From ATX-6F1 sp943369485 (GTDB taxonomy: Bacteria; Cyanobacteriota; Cyanobacteriia; PCC-6307; Cyanobiaceae): 64,000 nucleotides of DNA. The stretch spans positions 85,889 through 149,888 of the forward strand of contig CALRNH020000010.1 in NCBI GenBank assembly GCA_943369485.1. The letters are read 5' to 3'. A program made the position numbers and the translations under genes. Positions within the stretch are counted from its first letter, which is position 1. Every line of letters starts with the position of its first letter. The notes beneath the pieces are model-generated. The model was given only the letters and a program-made list of their open reading frames with translations. It was not told the origin of the DNA and ran no database searches. Of the stretch, positions 50,483 to 59,532 are shown one piece after another.

Positions 50483-51922
50483 CTACCGGCGTTTGCGCGA
50501 ATCGATCTGGAGCAGATCGCGCACCTGCTGAACCTGGCGGGCCACGGCCGGATCGCTGGCGAGCTTTTTCTCCACCTGCTCGACGGCATACATCACCGTG
50601 CTGTGATCCTTGCCGCCGAAGGCTTCACCGATGCGCGGCAGGCTCAAGTTGGTGCCCTGGCGCATCAGGTACATGCCCACCTGACGCGCCTGGCTGACGG
50701 CCCGCTTGCGGCTGCTGCTGAGCATCTCATCGACCTTCACTCCGTAAACCTCCGCCACCTTGTTGAGCACCTGCTGGGGGGTGACCTCCACCTCGTTGCC
50801 GGCCGGATCGAGCATCGGCGCCACTGATTCCACCGTCATCGGCAGCCCCGTGATCGAGGCGAAGGCCACGGCGCGGGTGAGGGCCCCCTCCAGCTCGCGG
50901 ATGTTGGAGGTGAAGCGACCGGCGATGTACTGGATCAGATCCCGCGGCAGGGCCATTCGCTCCTGCTCAGCCTTCTTGTGCAGGATCGCCATGCGGGTCT
51001 CCAGATCCGGCGCCTGGATATCGGCGATCAGACCCATCGAAAATCGTGAGATCAGCCGCTCCTGCAGCCGCGGAATCTGGCTCGGCGGCCGATCCGAGGC
51101 AATCACGATCTGGCGGCCGGCCTCGTGCAGGGCATTGAAGGTGTGGAAGAACTCCTCCTGGGTGTATTCCTTGCCTTCGATGAACTGAATGTCGTCCACC
51201 AGAATCAGATCAGCGGCCCGGTAGCGGTCACGGAACTTCTGCATGGCGTCCTTGCGGATCGCCTGGATCAGATCGTTGGTGAAGGCCTCGGTGGAGACAT
51301 AAAACACCTTGGCGCCTGGATCGATCTCCAGGCGGTAGTGGCCTATGGCCTGCATCAGGTGGGTCTTACCCAGCCCCACCCCGCCACAGACGAACAGGGG
51401 GTTGAACTCGCGGCCGGGTGCTTCGGCCACCGCCAGGGCTGCGGCGTGGGCCATGCGGCTGTTGGGGCCGACCACAAAGCGGTTGAACACGTAGCGCCGG
51501 TTGAGGCCTGGCGCCGCCCGTTTCGCCGCCTCACCGGTGGCGGCCAGCAGCGCCGCCTCGCGGCCAGCCTCGAAGCCGCTCTGGCCTGGGCCGGCCTGGC
51601 CCACCTGGAACTCTGTGGCACCGACCCGCAACGGCCCTGCGGCCAGTGGATCAGCCATCGCAACCGGCTCCACGACGGGCTCGGTCTCCACCTCCACCAG
51701 CACCGGCTCACCGGCCAGCTCGGAGGCCACCTCGCTGATCATCGAGAGGTAGTTCTTGCGCAGCCAGCCGCTGGCGAAGCTGTTGGGCGCCAGCAACTGC
51801 AAACGCCCGTTCTCAAACGCGGCGCATCGGGCCGGACGGATCCAGGTTTCGAAGGTGGGCTTGCTGAGATTCGCCTGGAGAGCCTGCTGAACCCGGTGCC
51901 ACAGCTCCTGACCCTGCTGCAC
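50483..51922 (-). CDS. dnaA: Chromosomal replication initiator protein DnaA
   Basis: The 479-residue initiator has an N-terminal HTH-like domain (ELWHRVQQALQANLSKPTFETW), a linker of about 80 residues, the AAA+ domain with Walker A GGVGLGKTHLMQ, Walker B DLILVDDIQFI and LISRFSMGLIADIQAPDLETR, and a C-terminal DNA-binding HTH ending with GGKDHSTVMYAVEQVEKKL. The start is GTG 51922. I see no cluster of DnaA boxes around it, which agrees with cyanobacteria, where dnaA is not always next to the origin. Confidence 0.98.
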   Translation of the reverse strand: MQQGQELWHRVQQALQANLSKPTFETWIRPARCAAFENGRLQLLAPNSFASGWLRKNYLSMISEVASELAGEPVLVEVETEPVVEPVAMADPLAAGPLRVGATEFQVGQAGPGQSGFEAGREAALLAATGEAAKRAAPGLNRRYVFNRFVVGPNSRMAHAAALAVAEAPGREFNPLFVCGGVGLGKTHLMQAIGHYRLEIDPGAKVFYVSTEAFTNDLIQAIRKDAMQKFRDRYRAADLILVDDIQFIEGKEYTQEEFFHTFNALHEAGRQIVIASDRPPSQIPRLQERLISRFSMGLIADIQAPDLETRMAILHKKAEQERMALPRDLIQYIAGRFTSNIRELEGALTRAVAFASITGLPMTVESVAPMLDPAGNEVEVTPQQVLNKVAEVYGVKVDEMLSSSRKRAVSQARQVGMYLMRQGTNLSLPRIGEAFGGKDHSTVMYAVEQVEKKLASDPAVARQVQQVRDLLQIDSRKRR

Positions 51923-52017
51923 CGTTCGCTCACCACCGAGGGCCGAATATAGGCAGAGTGGCAGGCCACGGACGTCTTGAATGAGGCGCCTTTCGCCCTG
52001 GCCACAAGCACGCCTGC

Positions 52018-53199
52018 ATGACCCCTGAACACCGTCCCGCTCCCCGCCTTGCTCGTGCCGCCGCCCTGCTCACGGGTGTGGCCACAGGGTCACTTGCCGG
52101 GCTGCTGCTGGGGGGCTGCGTCGCGGGATTTCCAGGGCTGCCCGGGTTTCCTGGCCTGCCGGGCGCGCGGCGGGGAGGCGACCCGGCCCAGGTGAGCGAC
52201 GCGCCGCCCCCAGCCCCGCTGCAGGCGGGCAACAACTTCATCGTCAACGCCGTCGACAAGGTGGGGCCGGCGGTGGTGCGGATCGACACGGTCAAGCGGG
52301 TGCTGAACCCGCTCGGGGGCCTGTTCGGCGGCGGGCCATCGATCCAGCAACAGCAGGGTCAGGGCTCTGGCTTCATCACCCGCTCCGATGGGGTGCTGCT
52401 CACCAATGCCCACGTGGTGGAGGGGGCGAGCGATGTGACCGTCACCCTGCCGGATGGCCGCAGCTTCCACGGCAAGGTGCTGGGCAGCGATCCGGTCACC
52501 GATGTGGCCGTGGTCAAGGTGGTGGCCTCGAAGTTGCCGGTGGCCCCCCTGGGTGACTCCGACAGGGTGCGGCCAGGGGAGTGGGCGATCGCGATCGGCA
52601 ACCCCCTTGGGCTGGACAACACGGTGACCGCCGGGATCATCAGCGCCATCGGCCGCTCCAATGCGGTCGGAGAAGGCCAGCGGGTGCCCTATCTGCAGAC
52701 CGATGCGGCCGTCAACCCCGGCAACAGCGGCGGACCACTGATCAACGACCGGGGCCAGGTGATCGGCATCAACACCGCGATCCGTCAGGCCCCCGGCGCT
52801 GGCCTGAGCTTCGCGATCCCGATCCGTCTCGCCCGCCAGATCGCCGCCCAGATCCTCGAGCGCGGCCGCGCCTCCCATCCCTACATCGGTGTTCGCCTGC
52901 AGGCGCTCAACCCGCAGCTGGCGCGGGAAATCAACGCCACCTCGGCCGAATGCAAGCTGCCCGAGGTCAACGGGGTGGTGGTGGTGGAGGTGCTGGCGGG
53001 AAGCCCCGCCGCCAAGGGCGGCCTCAAAAACTGTGACCTGATCGAGCAGGTGGGCAACGAGCGGGTCAAAAGCCCCTCCGAGGTGCAGGTGGCCGTGGAC
53101 CAGGGGAAGGTCGGGGCCCCCCTGCCCCTGAAGGTGCGCCGGGGTGAGCAACGGCTCGACCTGCAGCTGCAACCGGCTGAACTTCCCCGCGAAGGCTGA
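52018..53199 (+). CDS. HtrA/DegQ-type serine protease
   Basis: The 393-residue protein has a basic N-terminus, a hydrophobic segment and a likely lipobox LGGC with Cys34. A trypsin-like domain follows, with the catalytic triad His132 (LLTNAHVVEG), Asp162 (VTDVAVVKV) and Ser237 (NPGNSGGPLI). The C-terminal PDZ domain includes GVVVVEVLAGSPAAKGGLKNCDLI (shown in part: VEVLAGSPAAKGGLKNCD). It belongs to the cyanobacterial HhoA/HhoB/HtrA group that degrades damaged proteins in the periplasm or thylakoid lumen; the exact paralogue is not certain. Confidence 0.95.
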   Translation: MTPEHRPAPRLARAAALLTGVATGSLAGLLLGGCVAGFPGLPGFPGLPGARRGGDPAQVSDAPPPAPLQAGNNFIVNAVDKVGPAVVRIDTVKRVLNPLGGLFGGGPSIQQQQGQGSGFITRSDGVLLTNAHVVEGASDVTVTLPDGRSFHGKVLGSDPVTDVAVVKVVASKLPVAPLGDSDRVRPGEWAIAIGNPLGLDNTVTAGIISAIGRSNAVGEGQRVPYLQTDAAVNPGNSGGPLINDRGQVIGINTAIRQAPGAGLSFAIPIRLARQIAAQILERGRASHPYIGVRLQALNPQLAREINATSAECKLPEVNGVVVVEVLAGSPAAKGGLKNCDLIEQVGNERVKSPSEVQVAVDQGKVGAPLPLKVRRGEQRLDLQLQPAELPREG

Positions 53200-53200
53200 G

Positions 53201-53893
53201 TTGCGCTCTGGAGAGGCCTGGATCGCGGGCGGCAGCCACCTCCAGCTGGTGGTGATGGCCCGCTGGCCGGCACCGGGGCGTTGCAAGCGACGGCTGGCGG
53301 CGGGGGTCGGCGCCAAGGCCGCCGCCCGGATCCAGTGGGCACTGACCCGCCACACCCTGGCGACGGCCCGTTCGGCTACGGCGGCGTCCGGCGCCCAGCT
53401 GGTGCTGGCGGTCGACGGGCTTGGCCCGAGGGCCGCCGGGCGCTGGGGCGACGAGCTGGGAGCCGATCAGGTGCGGCTGCAGGGGCCTGGCGGGCTGGGG
53501 TTGCGCCTTCTGCGCCAGCTGCGCCACAGCTTCCGGGAGGGGGCCCAGGCGGTGGCCCTGATCGGCACCGACCTGCCGGGCCTCGATCGCCATGGCCTTG
53601 GGGCCGCCTTGGCTGAGCTGGCTAGACAGCCACTGGCCTCGCAATCAAGGACCTCGCAATCACGGGCCTCTCAACCACTGGTGCTGGGGCCGGCAGTCGA
53701 TGGCGGCTACTGGCTGATCGGCCTGGGGGCCAACACGCCGATCGTGCCGCTGCTGGCCGGCATCCCCTGGGGCACGGCCCGGGTGCTGGAGCTCACCTGC
53801 CAAGCGGCGGCTGCCCAGGGGCTAGAGCCTCTGCTCCTGGGGGAGCTCAGCGACCTCGATCAACCCCAGGACCTCTCCCCATGGATGGGCTGA
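53201..53893 (+). CDS. TIGR04282-like arsenosugar-type glycosyltransferase (ArsF)
   Basis: The 230-residue product matches the DUF2064 / ArsF family: LVVMARWPAPGRCKRRLAAGVG near the N-terminus, ALIGTDLPGLDRHGL in the middle, and GPAVDGGYWLIGL. The TTG at 53201 is the first base after the htrA stop plus one; the frame is open upstream to 53144 inside htrA. It overlaps the next gene by 13 bases, so they form a pair. In arsenosugar synthesis these two enzymes add and modify the sugar on arsenic compounds, but no arsM or arsS lies nearby and the link is family-based. Confidence 0.85.
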   Translation: MRSGEAWIAGGSHLQLVVMARWPAPGRCKRRLAAGVGAKAAARIQWALTRHTLATARSATAASGAQLVLAVDGLGPRAAGRWGDELGADQVRLQGPGGLGLRLLRQLRHSFREGAQAVALIGTDLPGLDRHGLGAALAELARQPLASQSRTSQSRASQPLVLGPAVDGGYWLIGLGANTPIVPLLAGIPWGTARVLELTCQAAAAQGLEPLLLGELSDLDQPQDLSPWMG

Positions 53894-54708
53894 ATCAGGC
53901 GGCGCCCCCCGCAGATCAGGGGAGTGGAACGAACGTGGAACCTTCGATTCAAGTGGTGATCCCTGCCCTCAATGAAGCCCTGCGCTTGCCGCTGCTGCTG
54001 GCGGACCTGGCGGCCGCCCGCCAGCGGTTGGGGCACCCCATGCTTTGCCGGCCACTGGTGGTGGATGGTGGCAGCGGCGATGGCACTCCCACGCTCGCGC
54101 GCCTGGCCGGGGCCCGGGTGATCAGCTGCCCCCCCGGTCGCGGGATCCAGCTGCAGCGAGGGGCCCAGCTCGCCCTGGCGGAGCTGGATCTCAAGGCACG
54201 GGTGTGCTGCGGAAGGGAAGGGGGGGCAGGGGAGAGCGGCGCCACGGAGGCCGGCGGCTGGCTGTTGCTGCTCCATGCCGACGGGAGGATCGGCCCGCCT
54301 GGCCTTGAGGCACTGCAGCGGGCCCTGGCGCAGCCCCCCGCCCCCTGGTGCTTCCGGTTGCGCATCGAAGGGGCCGGCCTGGGCTTGAGGTTGGTGGAGG
54401 GGGCGGTAGCCCTGCGCACCTGCCTGCTCCATCGCCCCTACGGCGACCAGGGCTTGCTGATTCCCAGCTCCCTCTACCGGCGAGTGGGGGGCTACCGGCC
54501 CTGGCCGCTGATGGAGGACCTGGATCTGGTGGAACGGCTGGCAGACCATGGGCCCGTGCGCTGCCTGGGGGCGGAGCTGACGGTGGATGGGCGCCGCTGG
54601 CGGCGGCAGGGGGTGGTGCGCACCGCCTGGCGAAACTGGCAGCTGCGCCGGGCCTGGCGCGGCGGGGAGAGCCTCGAACGGCTGGCGCAGGCCTACTACG
54701 GCAACTGA
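53881..54708 (+). CDS. TIGR04283-like glycosyltransferase (ArsG)
   Basis: The 275-residue GT-A type enzyme has IQVVIPALNEALRLP at the N-terminus, VVDGGSGDGT, ISCPPGRGIQLQRGAQ, and LHADGRIGP. A later MEDLDLVERLADHG completes the family match. It follows and overlaps the ArsF-like gene. The pair probably acts on the same small sugar-linked product; the acceptor is not shown by sequence. Confidence 0.87.
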   Translation: MDGLNQAAPPADQGSGTNVEPSIQVVIPALNEALRLPLLLADLAAARQRLGHPMLCRPLVVDGGSGDGTPTLARLAGARVISCPPGRGIQLQRGAQLALAELDLKARVCCGREGGAGESGATEAGGWLLLLHADGRIGPPGLEALQRALAQPPAPWCFRLRIEGAGLGLRLVEGAVALRTCLLHRPYGDQGLLIPSSLYRRVGGYRPWPLMEDLDLVERLADHGPVRCLGAELTVDGRRWRRQGVVRTAWRNWQLRRAWRGGESLERLAQAYYGN

Positions 54709-54718
54709 GCCTGGGTCC

Positions 54719-55207
54719 CTAGGGGGAATACCAGAAGGCGCAGCGGCGCTGCATCGGCTCCAGCTCCCAGCCCTGGTCGGCGTAGAACCCCACCACTCCT
54801 GGATCGGCGAACAGGCTGACCCGCTCCACCTCCATGGCGCGCAACTGATCGAGCACATAGACCATCAACTGCTTCCCCAGGCCCGCCCCCTGGTAGCGGG
54901 GGTGGACCGCCACATCCCAGACCGTGGCCTCGCTCACCCCATCGCCCGTGCAGCGGGCGAACCCCACCAGGCGGGGCAGACGGGCGTCGTGGCGCCAGAG
55001 GCCCACTCGCAAGAGGCTGTGCTCCAGGGCCTTGCGTACCCGGCGCAGGGGGCGTCGGCTCCAGCCCACCGCATCGCAGAGTTGCTCGAGCTCCACCAGA
55101 TCGATCTCCCGGTCCTGGCTGAGCACGAGGGTCAACTGGGTGTTGGCCACCGGGCAGAGACGGTGACCTTCGCCGTAGTGGGGGATCAGGGCGGGGTGGG
55201 AATCCAA
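54719..55207 (-). CDS. GNAT family N-acetyltransferase
   Basis: The acetyl-CoA-binding core has WDVAVHPRYQGAGLGKQLMVYVLDQL (shown in part: VHPRYQGAGLGKQLMVY) and a C-terminal VSLFADPGVVGFYADQGWELEP (shown in part: FADPGVVGFYADQGW). The family is common in picocyanobacteria. The start is uncertain. The frame has TTG at 55207 and a GTG at 55300, but conserved residues (SPLVPVRLDSHPAL) begin near 55230, so a rare ATT or ATC start there is also possible. The substrate is unknown. Confidence 0.82.
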   Translation of the reverse strand: MDSHPALIPHYGEGHRLCPVANTQLTLVLSQDREIDLVELEQLCDAVGWSRRPLRRVRKALEHSLLRVGLWRHDARLPRLVGFARCTGDGVSEATVWDVAVHPRYQGAGLGKQLMVYVLDQLRAMEVERVSLFADPGVVGFYADQGWELEPMQRRCAFWYSP

Positions 55208-55302
55208 ACGAACGGGGACCAGCGGCGAAATGATGCAAGGACAAGATCCTGCCCGATCGGGCTGGTTTTGCTGCAGTCTGGAGATCCACGCTCCAGGCAC
55301 AC

Positions 55303-56112
55303 CTGAGCCCCTCCCCCACCCGCCCTGCTCCTTCGGCGCCGCTGCTGGCGCCACTGCTGGTCTGCCTGCACGGCTGGCTGCTCTCAGGGCGGCTTTGGGA
55401 GCCCCGGGAGGAGGCCCTGGCCCCCCGCTGGCCCGTATGGGCACCCGATCTGCCGGGCTTCGGCCAGCGGCCCCGGCCCCGGCAACTCCAACCCACCCTC
55501 GCCAGCTATGGCCGCTGGGTGGCCGAGGCCAGCCTCGCAGAAGCCAAAGGACGCAGGATTGTGCTGGTGGGCCATTCCCTTGGCGGCAGCGTCGCCCTCC
55601 ATGCCGCCGGAGCCCTGGACGATCAGTTGCTGGGGCTGGTGCAGATCGCCGCCGGTGGGGGGGTCTACCAGCCAAGGCCGTTCGCGCGCCTGCGTCAGGG
55701 CGGCTGCGCCTTCCTGAGGCTGCGCCCCCGCTGGCTGGCTGGCCTGCCCGGCACCGGCGCCATCCGCAGCCCCCTGGTGGCCGATCTGCGGGCGGCCCGG
55801 GGGCTCCTGGCCTGCAGCACCAACCGCGGCGCCGTGCGCCAGCTGCCCGAGCTCACCACCCGGCTGAACGTGCCCAGCCTGTGGATCAGCGGCAGCCGAG
55901 ATGGGGTGATGGAACCCCGCTACGTGCGCCACCTGGCGGGCTATGCGCCCCTGCATTCGGTGGAGCTTCTCGAGGGGCTGGGCCATCTGCCCATGCGCCA
56001 GGACCCCGCTCAGCTCGCCACCCTGATCGAGCGCTGGCTGGAGCCGATCCTCGACGAGCAGGCTCAGAGCCTGGCCAGTCCACGCTCCTGGAGATCAGCC
56101 AACTGCGCGTAG
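55303..56112 (+). CDS. Alpha/beta hydrolase with unresolved start codon
   Basis: The protein has the oxyanion-hole motif LLVCLHGWLLSGRLW, the nucleophile elbow LVGHSLGGSVAL, a late Asp in WISGSRDGVMEP, and a catalytic His in LEGLGHLPM. The first ATG/GTG/TTG in this frame is the GTG at 55519, but it would remove the HG motif. Back to the stop at 55231-55233 there is none. I list a CTG at 55303, giving about 270 codons; CTG 55249 and an ATC at 55246 are other options. A frameshift in this region is the alternative. Its 3' end overlaps the ABC exporter gene by 49 bases. Confidence 0.7.
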   Translation: MSPSPTRPAPSAPLLAPLLVCLHGWLLSGRLWEPREEALAPRWPVWAPDLPGFGQRPRPRQLQPTLASYGRWVAEASLAEAKGRRIVLVGHSLGGSVALHAAGALDDQLLGLVQIAAGGGVYQPRPFARLRQGGCAFLRLRPRWLAGLPGTGAIRSPLVADLRAARGLLACSTNRGAVRQLPELTTRLNVPSLWISGSRDGVMEPRYVRHLAGYAPLHSVELLEGLGHLPMRQDPAQLATLIERWLEPILDEQAQSLASPRSWRSANCA

Positions 56113-57863
56113 AGGCCCCCAGCGGCCCGCAGCTGCCGGTGGGTGCCCTGCTCGATCAGGCGACCGCGCCGAAGGACCAAGATGCGATCGGCCGCTTCAA
56201 CGGTGGCCAGCCGGTGGGCGATCACGATGGCGGTGCGCTGCGAGAGCAGCGTGTCGAGGTCGTGCTGGAGGGTGGCTTCAGTGGAGGGATCCATGAACGC
56301 CGTGGCCTCATCCATCACCAGCACCGAGGGGTTACGGATCGCCACCCGCACCACCGAGAGCAACTGACGCTCTCCGGAGGAGAGGTTGCCACCCCGCTCG
56401 CGCAGCTCCGTGGCCAGGCCGTCGGGCAGCCGTTCCAGCAGGCCTTCGAGCCCCAACTCGTTGCAGAGCCGCAGCAACTCGACATCATCGATCGGTGCAT
56501 CGAGGCGCAGGTTGTCGGCCACGCTGCCGCTGAACAGGAAGGTGTCCTGGAGCACCACTCCCAGCCGCTGCCGCAGGGTGGCGATCGGCAGCTGGCGGAT
56601 GTCGATGCCATCAAGCAGGATTCTCCCGCGCTGGGGTTCGTAGAGCCGGCAGAGCAACCGGATCACCGTGGTCTTGCCCGAGCCGGTGGGGCCCACCAGG
56701 GCCACGTGCTCCCCGGCGGCGATACGGAAGCTGAGGTCGGTGAGGATCGGATCGTCACTGCGGTAGGCAAACGAGACGTTCTCGAACACCACCTCCCCGG
56801 CGCTGGCGCGCTCGGCGCCTGAACGCATGGCGGCGTCACTGATCTGGCCCACAGGAAGCACGGCTATCTCGATCGGCTCCTCCATCAGCTCATCAATGCG
56901 CTGGATCGCCGTCAGCCCCCCCTGAATCTGGGTGAAGCGTTCGGCCAACTGGCGCAGCGGGTCGAACAGCCGCTGGGAAAAAAGGATGAACGTGGTGAGC
57001 GTGCCCAGTCCCATGGAACCTCGATCCACCAGCAGACCACCGAGAGCGAGCACGACGGCGATCGCCGCCAGGGCCACCCATTCGATCGAAGCCGAGATGG
57101 CGCTGTCGTAGAAGATCGTGCCGTCCACCGCCTTGCGGTAGGCCTGGGCAGTGGCGGCGAAGCGGCGGCTGTTGATGGCCTCACGCCGGAACATCTGCAC
57201 CACCTCCAGCCCCTGGAGGTTCTCCTGCAGGTCGGCATTGAGCTGGCCGAGCTCCTCGCGCACCCGGTAATTCGCCTTGCGGTAGCGACCCTGCAGCCAC
57301 ACGATCGCGAAGGTGACCGGCACCTGGATCGCCAGCAACAGGGCCCCCAGCCGGTGCTCGATCGAGATCATCGTGAGGGCGATCACCAGCAGCGTCACCA
57401 GGTCGGCGAGCACCCCGATCGCCCCGCTGCCGAACACCTCAGCCAGGGCATCCACGTCGCTGGTGAGCCGGGTGAGCAGCTTGCCCACCGGGGTGCGGTC
57501 GTGAAAACGCAGGGAAAGGGCCAGGGCATGGGCGAACAGGTCGTCGCGGATGCGAGCCGTGAGCCGCTGGCCCACGACCTGAATGTTGTAGGTCTGCACT
57601 CCCTGCAGGGCGAGGCGCACCAGCACCGCCACCAGCAGCAGCCCCACCAGGGTGCGCAGGGCCTGGGGCACGCTCTGACCCGCCAGCCAGGCCATGGTGG
57701 GTTCATGGCGCAGGGCCGAGATCGCCTGACCCACCAGCAGGGGCTGGACGGCGGCCGCCAGGGCCACCGGAATCAACAGCACCAGGGAGAGGGTGAGGCG
57801 GCGACGCTCACGGCCGATGTAGGGGATCAGCAGACGCAGCCGTTGGCGATCGCGGGAGGCCAT
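56064..57863 (-). CDS. ABC transporter fused permease/ATP-binding protein (exporter type)
   Basis: The 599-residue protein has a six-helix transmembrane domain (about residues 20-315), with a basic start MASRDRQRLRLLIPYIGRERRRL. The ATP-binding domain has Walker A GPTGSGKTTVIRL, signature NLSSGERQLLSV, and Walker B SVLVMDEATAFMD. The substrate is unknown; similar exporters move lipids or peptides. The ATG overlaps the hisG TGA (ATGA), so the genes are coupled even though their functions seem unrelated. Confidence 0.94.
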   Translation of the reverse strand: MASRDRQRLRLLIPYIGRERRRLTLSLVLLIPVALAAAVQPLLVGQAISALRHEPTMAWLAGQSVPQALRTLVGLLLVAVLVRLALQGVQTYNIQVVGQRLTARIRDDLFAHALALSLRFHDRTPVGKLLTRLTSDVDALAEVFGSGAIGVLADLVTLLVIALTMISIEHRLGALLLAIQVPVTFAIVWLQGRYRKANYRVREELGQLNADLQENLQGLEVVQMFRREAINSRRFAATAQAYRKAVDGTIFYDSAISASIEWVALAAIAVVLALGGLLVDRGSMGLGTLTTFILFSQRLFDPLRQLAERFTQIQGGLTAIQRIDELMEEPIEIAVLPVGQISDAAMRSGAERASAGEVVFENVSFAYRSDDPILTDLSFRIAAGEHVALVGPTGSGKTTVIRLLCRLYEPQRGRILLDGIDIRQLPIATLRQRLGVVLQDTFLFSGSVADNLRLDAPIDDVELLRLCNELGLEGLLERLPDGLATELRERGGNLSSGERQLLSVVRVAIRNPSVLVMDEATAFMDPSTEATLQHDLDTLLSQRTAIVIAHRLATVEAADRILVLRRGRLIEQGTHRQLRAAGGLYAQLADLQERGLARL

Positions 57864-58519
57864 CAGGGCGAGGGGGCTGAAGGAGGGGAGCCCGCGGCGG
57901 CGACCCGGTCCACCAGCGCCTGCAGCGGTCCACCATCCAGCCGCAGGGCCAGAGGGTGCCCGATCAGCCGCGCCGTGCTGTTGAACAGCTCATCGATCGC
58001 CACCAGACCGTTCTCCTGCAGGGTGCGGCCCGTGGCCACCAGATCCACGATGGCCTCGGACATGCCGGTGATCGGGCCGAGTTCCACCGAACCGGTGAGA
58101 TGGATGAGCTCCACCGGCAGGTCGAGGTCGGCGAAGAAGGCCTCGGCGCAACGGGTGAACTTGCTGGCAACGCGGCAGTGGGGGGGCAGATCAGCCGCCC
58201 GGCCATAACCGCTGCAGGCCTTGACAGCCACGGCCATGCGGCAGCCGCCGAAGCCGAGATCCACCAGCTGGGCCACGGGCAACGGATGCTCCCTGAGCAC
58301 GTCGTAGCCCACCACGCCCAACTGGGCCTGGCCATAGGCCACATACACAGGCACATCGGCGTTGCGCACCAGCAGGGCGCGGGCACGGCCGCAGGCGCTC
58401 GGCACCCGCAGCAGTCGGTTGTCGGCATCGAGCAGGGCGCTGAAATCGAGGCCGGCGGCGGCGAAACGCCGTACCGAATCCTTGAGAAGGGCGCCTTTGG
58501 CCAGGGCGACGGTGATCAT
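57863..58519 (-). CDS. hisG: ATP phosphoribosyltransferase, short form
   Basis: HisG catalyses the first step of histidine synthesis. The 218-residue protein starts MITVALAKGALLKDSVRRF and has VRNADVPVYVAYGQAQLGVVGYD, VASKFTRCAEAFF and the phosphoribosyl loop TGRTLQENGLV. The length shows that it is the short type that needs a separate HisZ regulatory subunit. The ATG at 58519 was chosen because of the conserved N-terminus. It is divergent from gloB. Confidence 0.96.
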   Translation of the reverse strand: MITVALAKGALLKDSVRRFAAAGLDFSALLDADNRLLRVPSACGRARALLVRNADVPVYVAYGQAQLGVVGYDVLREHPLPVAQLVDLGFGGCRMAVAVKACSGYGRAADLPPHCRVASKFTRCAEAFFADLDLPVELIHLTGSVELGPITGMSEAIVDLVATGRTLQENGLVAIDELFNSTARLIGHPLALRLDGGPLQALVDRVAAAGSPPSAPSP

Positions 58520-58548
58520 GGTGTTGCACCGCAGCGTGGACTTTAACG

Positions 58549-59364
58549 ATGGCCGCGACCCCGCCCCCCCGCGAGACCCCGACCATGACCGCAGACGCGG
58601 TGGCCACCAAGGCCGCAGACACGGTGGACCTGATCCCGGTGCTCGAGGACAACTACGTGTTCGTCTGGCACGGGGGACCCGGCACAAAGGCGGTGGTGGT
58701 GGATCCTGCCGTTGCCAAACCCGTGATCGCCTGGCTGGAGCAGCGCCAGCTGGAGCTGGTGGCGATCCTGCAGACCCATCACCACGACGACCACATCGGC
58801 GGCACCCCGGGTCTGCTGGCCCGCTGGCCCGGGGCCGATGTGTTTGCCGCCGGCGCTGACATCGCCCGCATCCCCATTCAGACCCGCTCGGTGGCGGGAG
58901 GCGAGCGGTTCACGCTGCTGGGCCGCCCGGTGCAGGTGCTGGACGTGCCAGGCCACACCAGAACCCACATCGCCTACTACCTGCCTCCCGTACCCGGAGC
59001 GGTCGCCCAGGGGGAGCTGTTCTGCGGGGACACCCTGTTCGTGGGGGGCTGCGGGCGCCTGTTCGAAGGCAGCCCGGCCCAGATGCAGCAGTCGCTGCAA
59101 ACCCTGGCGGCCCTGCCAGCGGACACCCGGGTGTGGTGCGCCCACGAGTACACCGAAGGCAACTTCACCTGGGCGGCGGCTGAACGGCCCCACGATCCAG
59201 CGGTGGGCCAGCGCCTGGAGCAGGTGCGGGAGCTTCGGGCCGCCGGGCGGTTCACGGTGCCCAGCAGCATCGGAGCGGAGTTGGCCACCAACCTCTTCCT
59301 GCGCGCCGCCGATGCCTCAGAGCTGGGGGACCTGCGGGAGAGCAAGAACAACTGGCGCGGCTAG
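58549..59364 (+). CDS. gloB: Hydroxyacylglutathione hydrolase (glyoxalase II)
   Basis: The metallo-beta-lactamase fold protein has the metal-binding motif QTHHHDDHIGG (HxHxDH type), then DVPGHTRTHIAYYLP, FCGDTLFVGGCGRLFEG and CAHEYTEGNFTWA, ending with the C-terminal glyoxalase II tail ATNLFLRAAD. It hydrolyses S-D-lactoylglutathione. At 271 residues from ATG 58549 it carries a variable 25-residue N-terminus; an ATG at 58585 is a good alternative. Two stable hairpins follow the stop. Confidence 0.94.
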   Translation: MAATPPPRETPTMTADAVATKAADTVDLIPVLEDNYVFVWHGGPGTKAVVVDPAVAKPVIAWLEQRQLELVAILQTHHHDDHIGGTPGLLARWPGADVFAAGADIARIPIQTRSVAGGERFTLLGRPVQVLDVPGHTRTHIAYYLPPVPGAVAQGELFCGDTLFVGGCGRLFEGSPAQMQQSLQTLAALPADTRVWCAHEYTEGNFTWAAAERPHDPAVGQRLEQVRELRAAGRFTVPSSIGAELATNLFLRAADASELGDLRESKNNWRG

Positions 59365-59368
59365 GGCC

Positions 59369-59404
59369 GCCAGGCCCCCTGGCAGAGCGGGGGAGGGATC
59401 CCCC
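59369..59404 (+). terminator. Tandem hairpins after gloB
   Basis: GCCAGG/CCTGGC (59369-59374 and 59378-59383) and GGGGGA/TCCCCC (59389-59394 and 59399-59404) are two perfect 6-base-pair stems with short loops CCC and GGGA. Neither is followed by a T-run. They probably separate gloB from the ocp cassette. Confidence 0.5.
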
Positions 59405-59532
59405 ACGGGCCAACGAGCGTGATTAGACTCAACGCGGATCAAACCATAAGTTTTCAGACATCAAAGCGGCTTCAATTACACCGAAGCTACTCTGATAAAG
59501 TAGGTACATCTTTCATCCTGAATCTGGGAGCC
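59405..59532 (+). promoter_or_regulatory. A+T-rich leader and promoter region of the ocp cassette
   Basis: This 128-base region is notably A+T-rich, unlike the rest of the window, and leads into ocp. It presumably contains the light-stress promoter. Possible -10 elements such as TAAAGT or GATAAA are visible near 59494-59503, but the spacing to a -35 is not convincing. GGGAG precedes the ATG by three bases. Confidence 0.4.

Noticed and set aside
51923..52017. Replication origin next to dnaA
   Set aside because: No DnaA boxes or A+T-rich unwinding element in the gap; cyanobacterial dnaA need not be adjacent to oriC.
55230..56822. Plus-strand frame of 530 codons from the ATG at 55230
   Set aside because: It runs through the hydrolase in another frame and into the ABC exporter on the other strand. 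The real hydrolase motifs are in a different frame.
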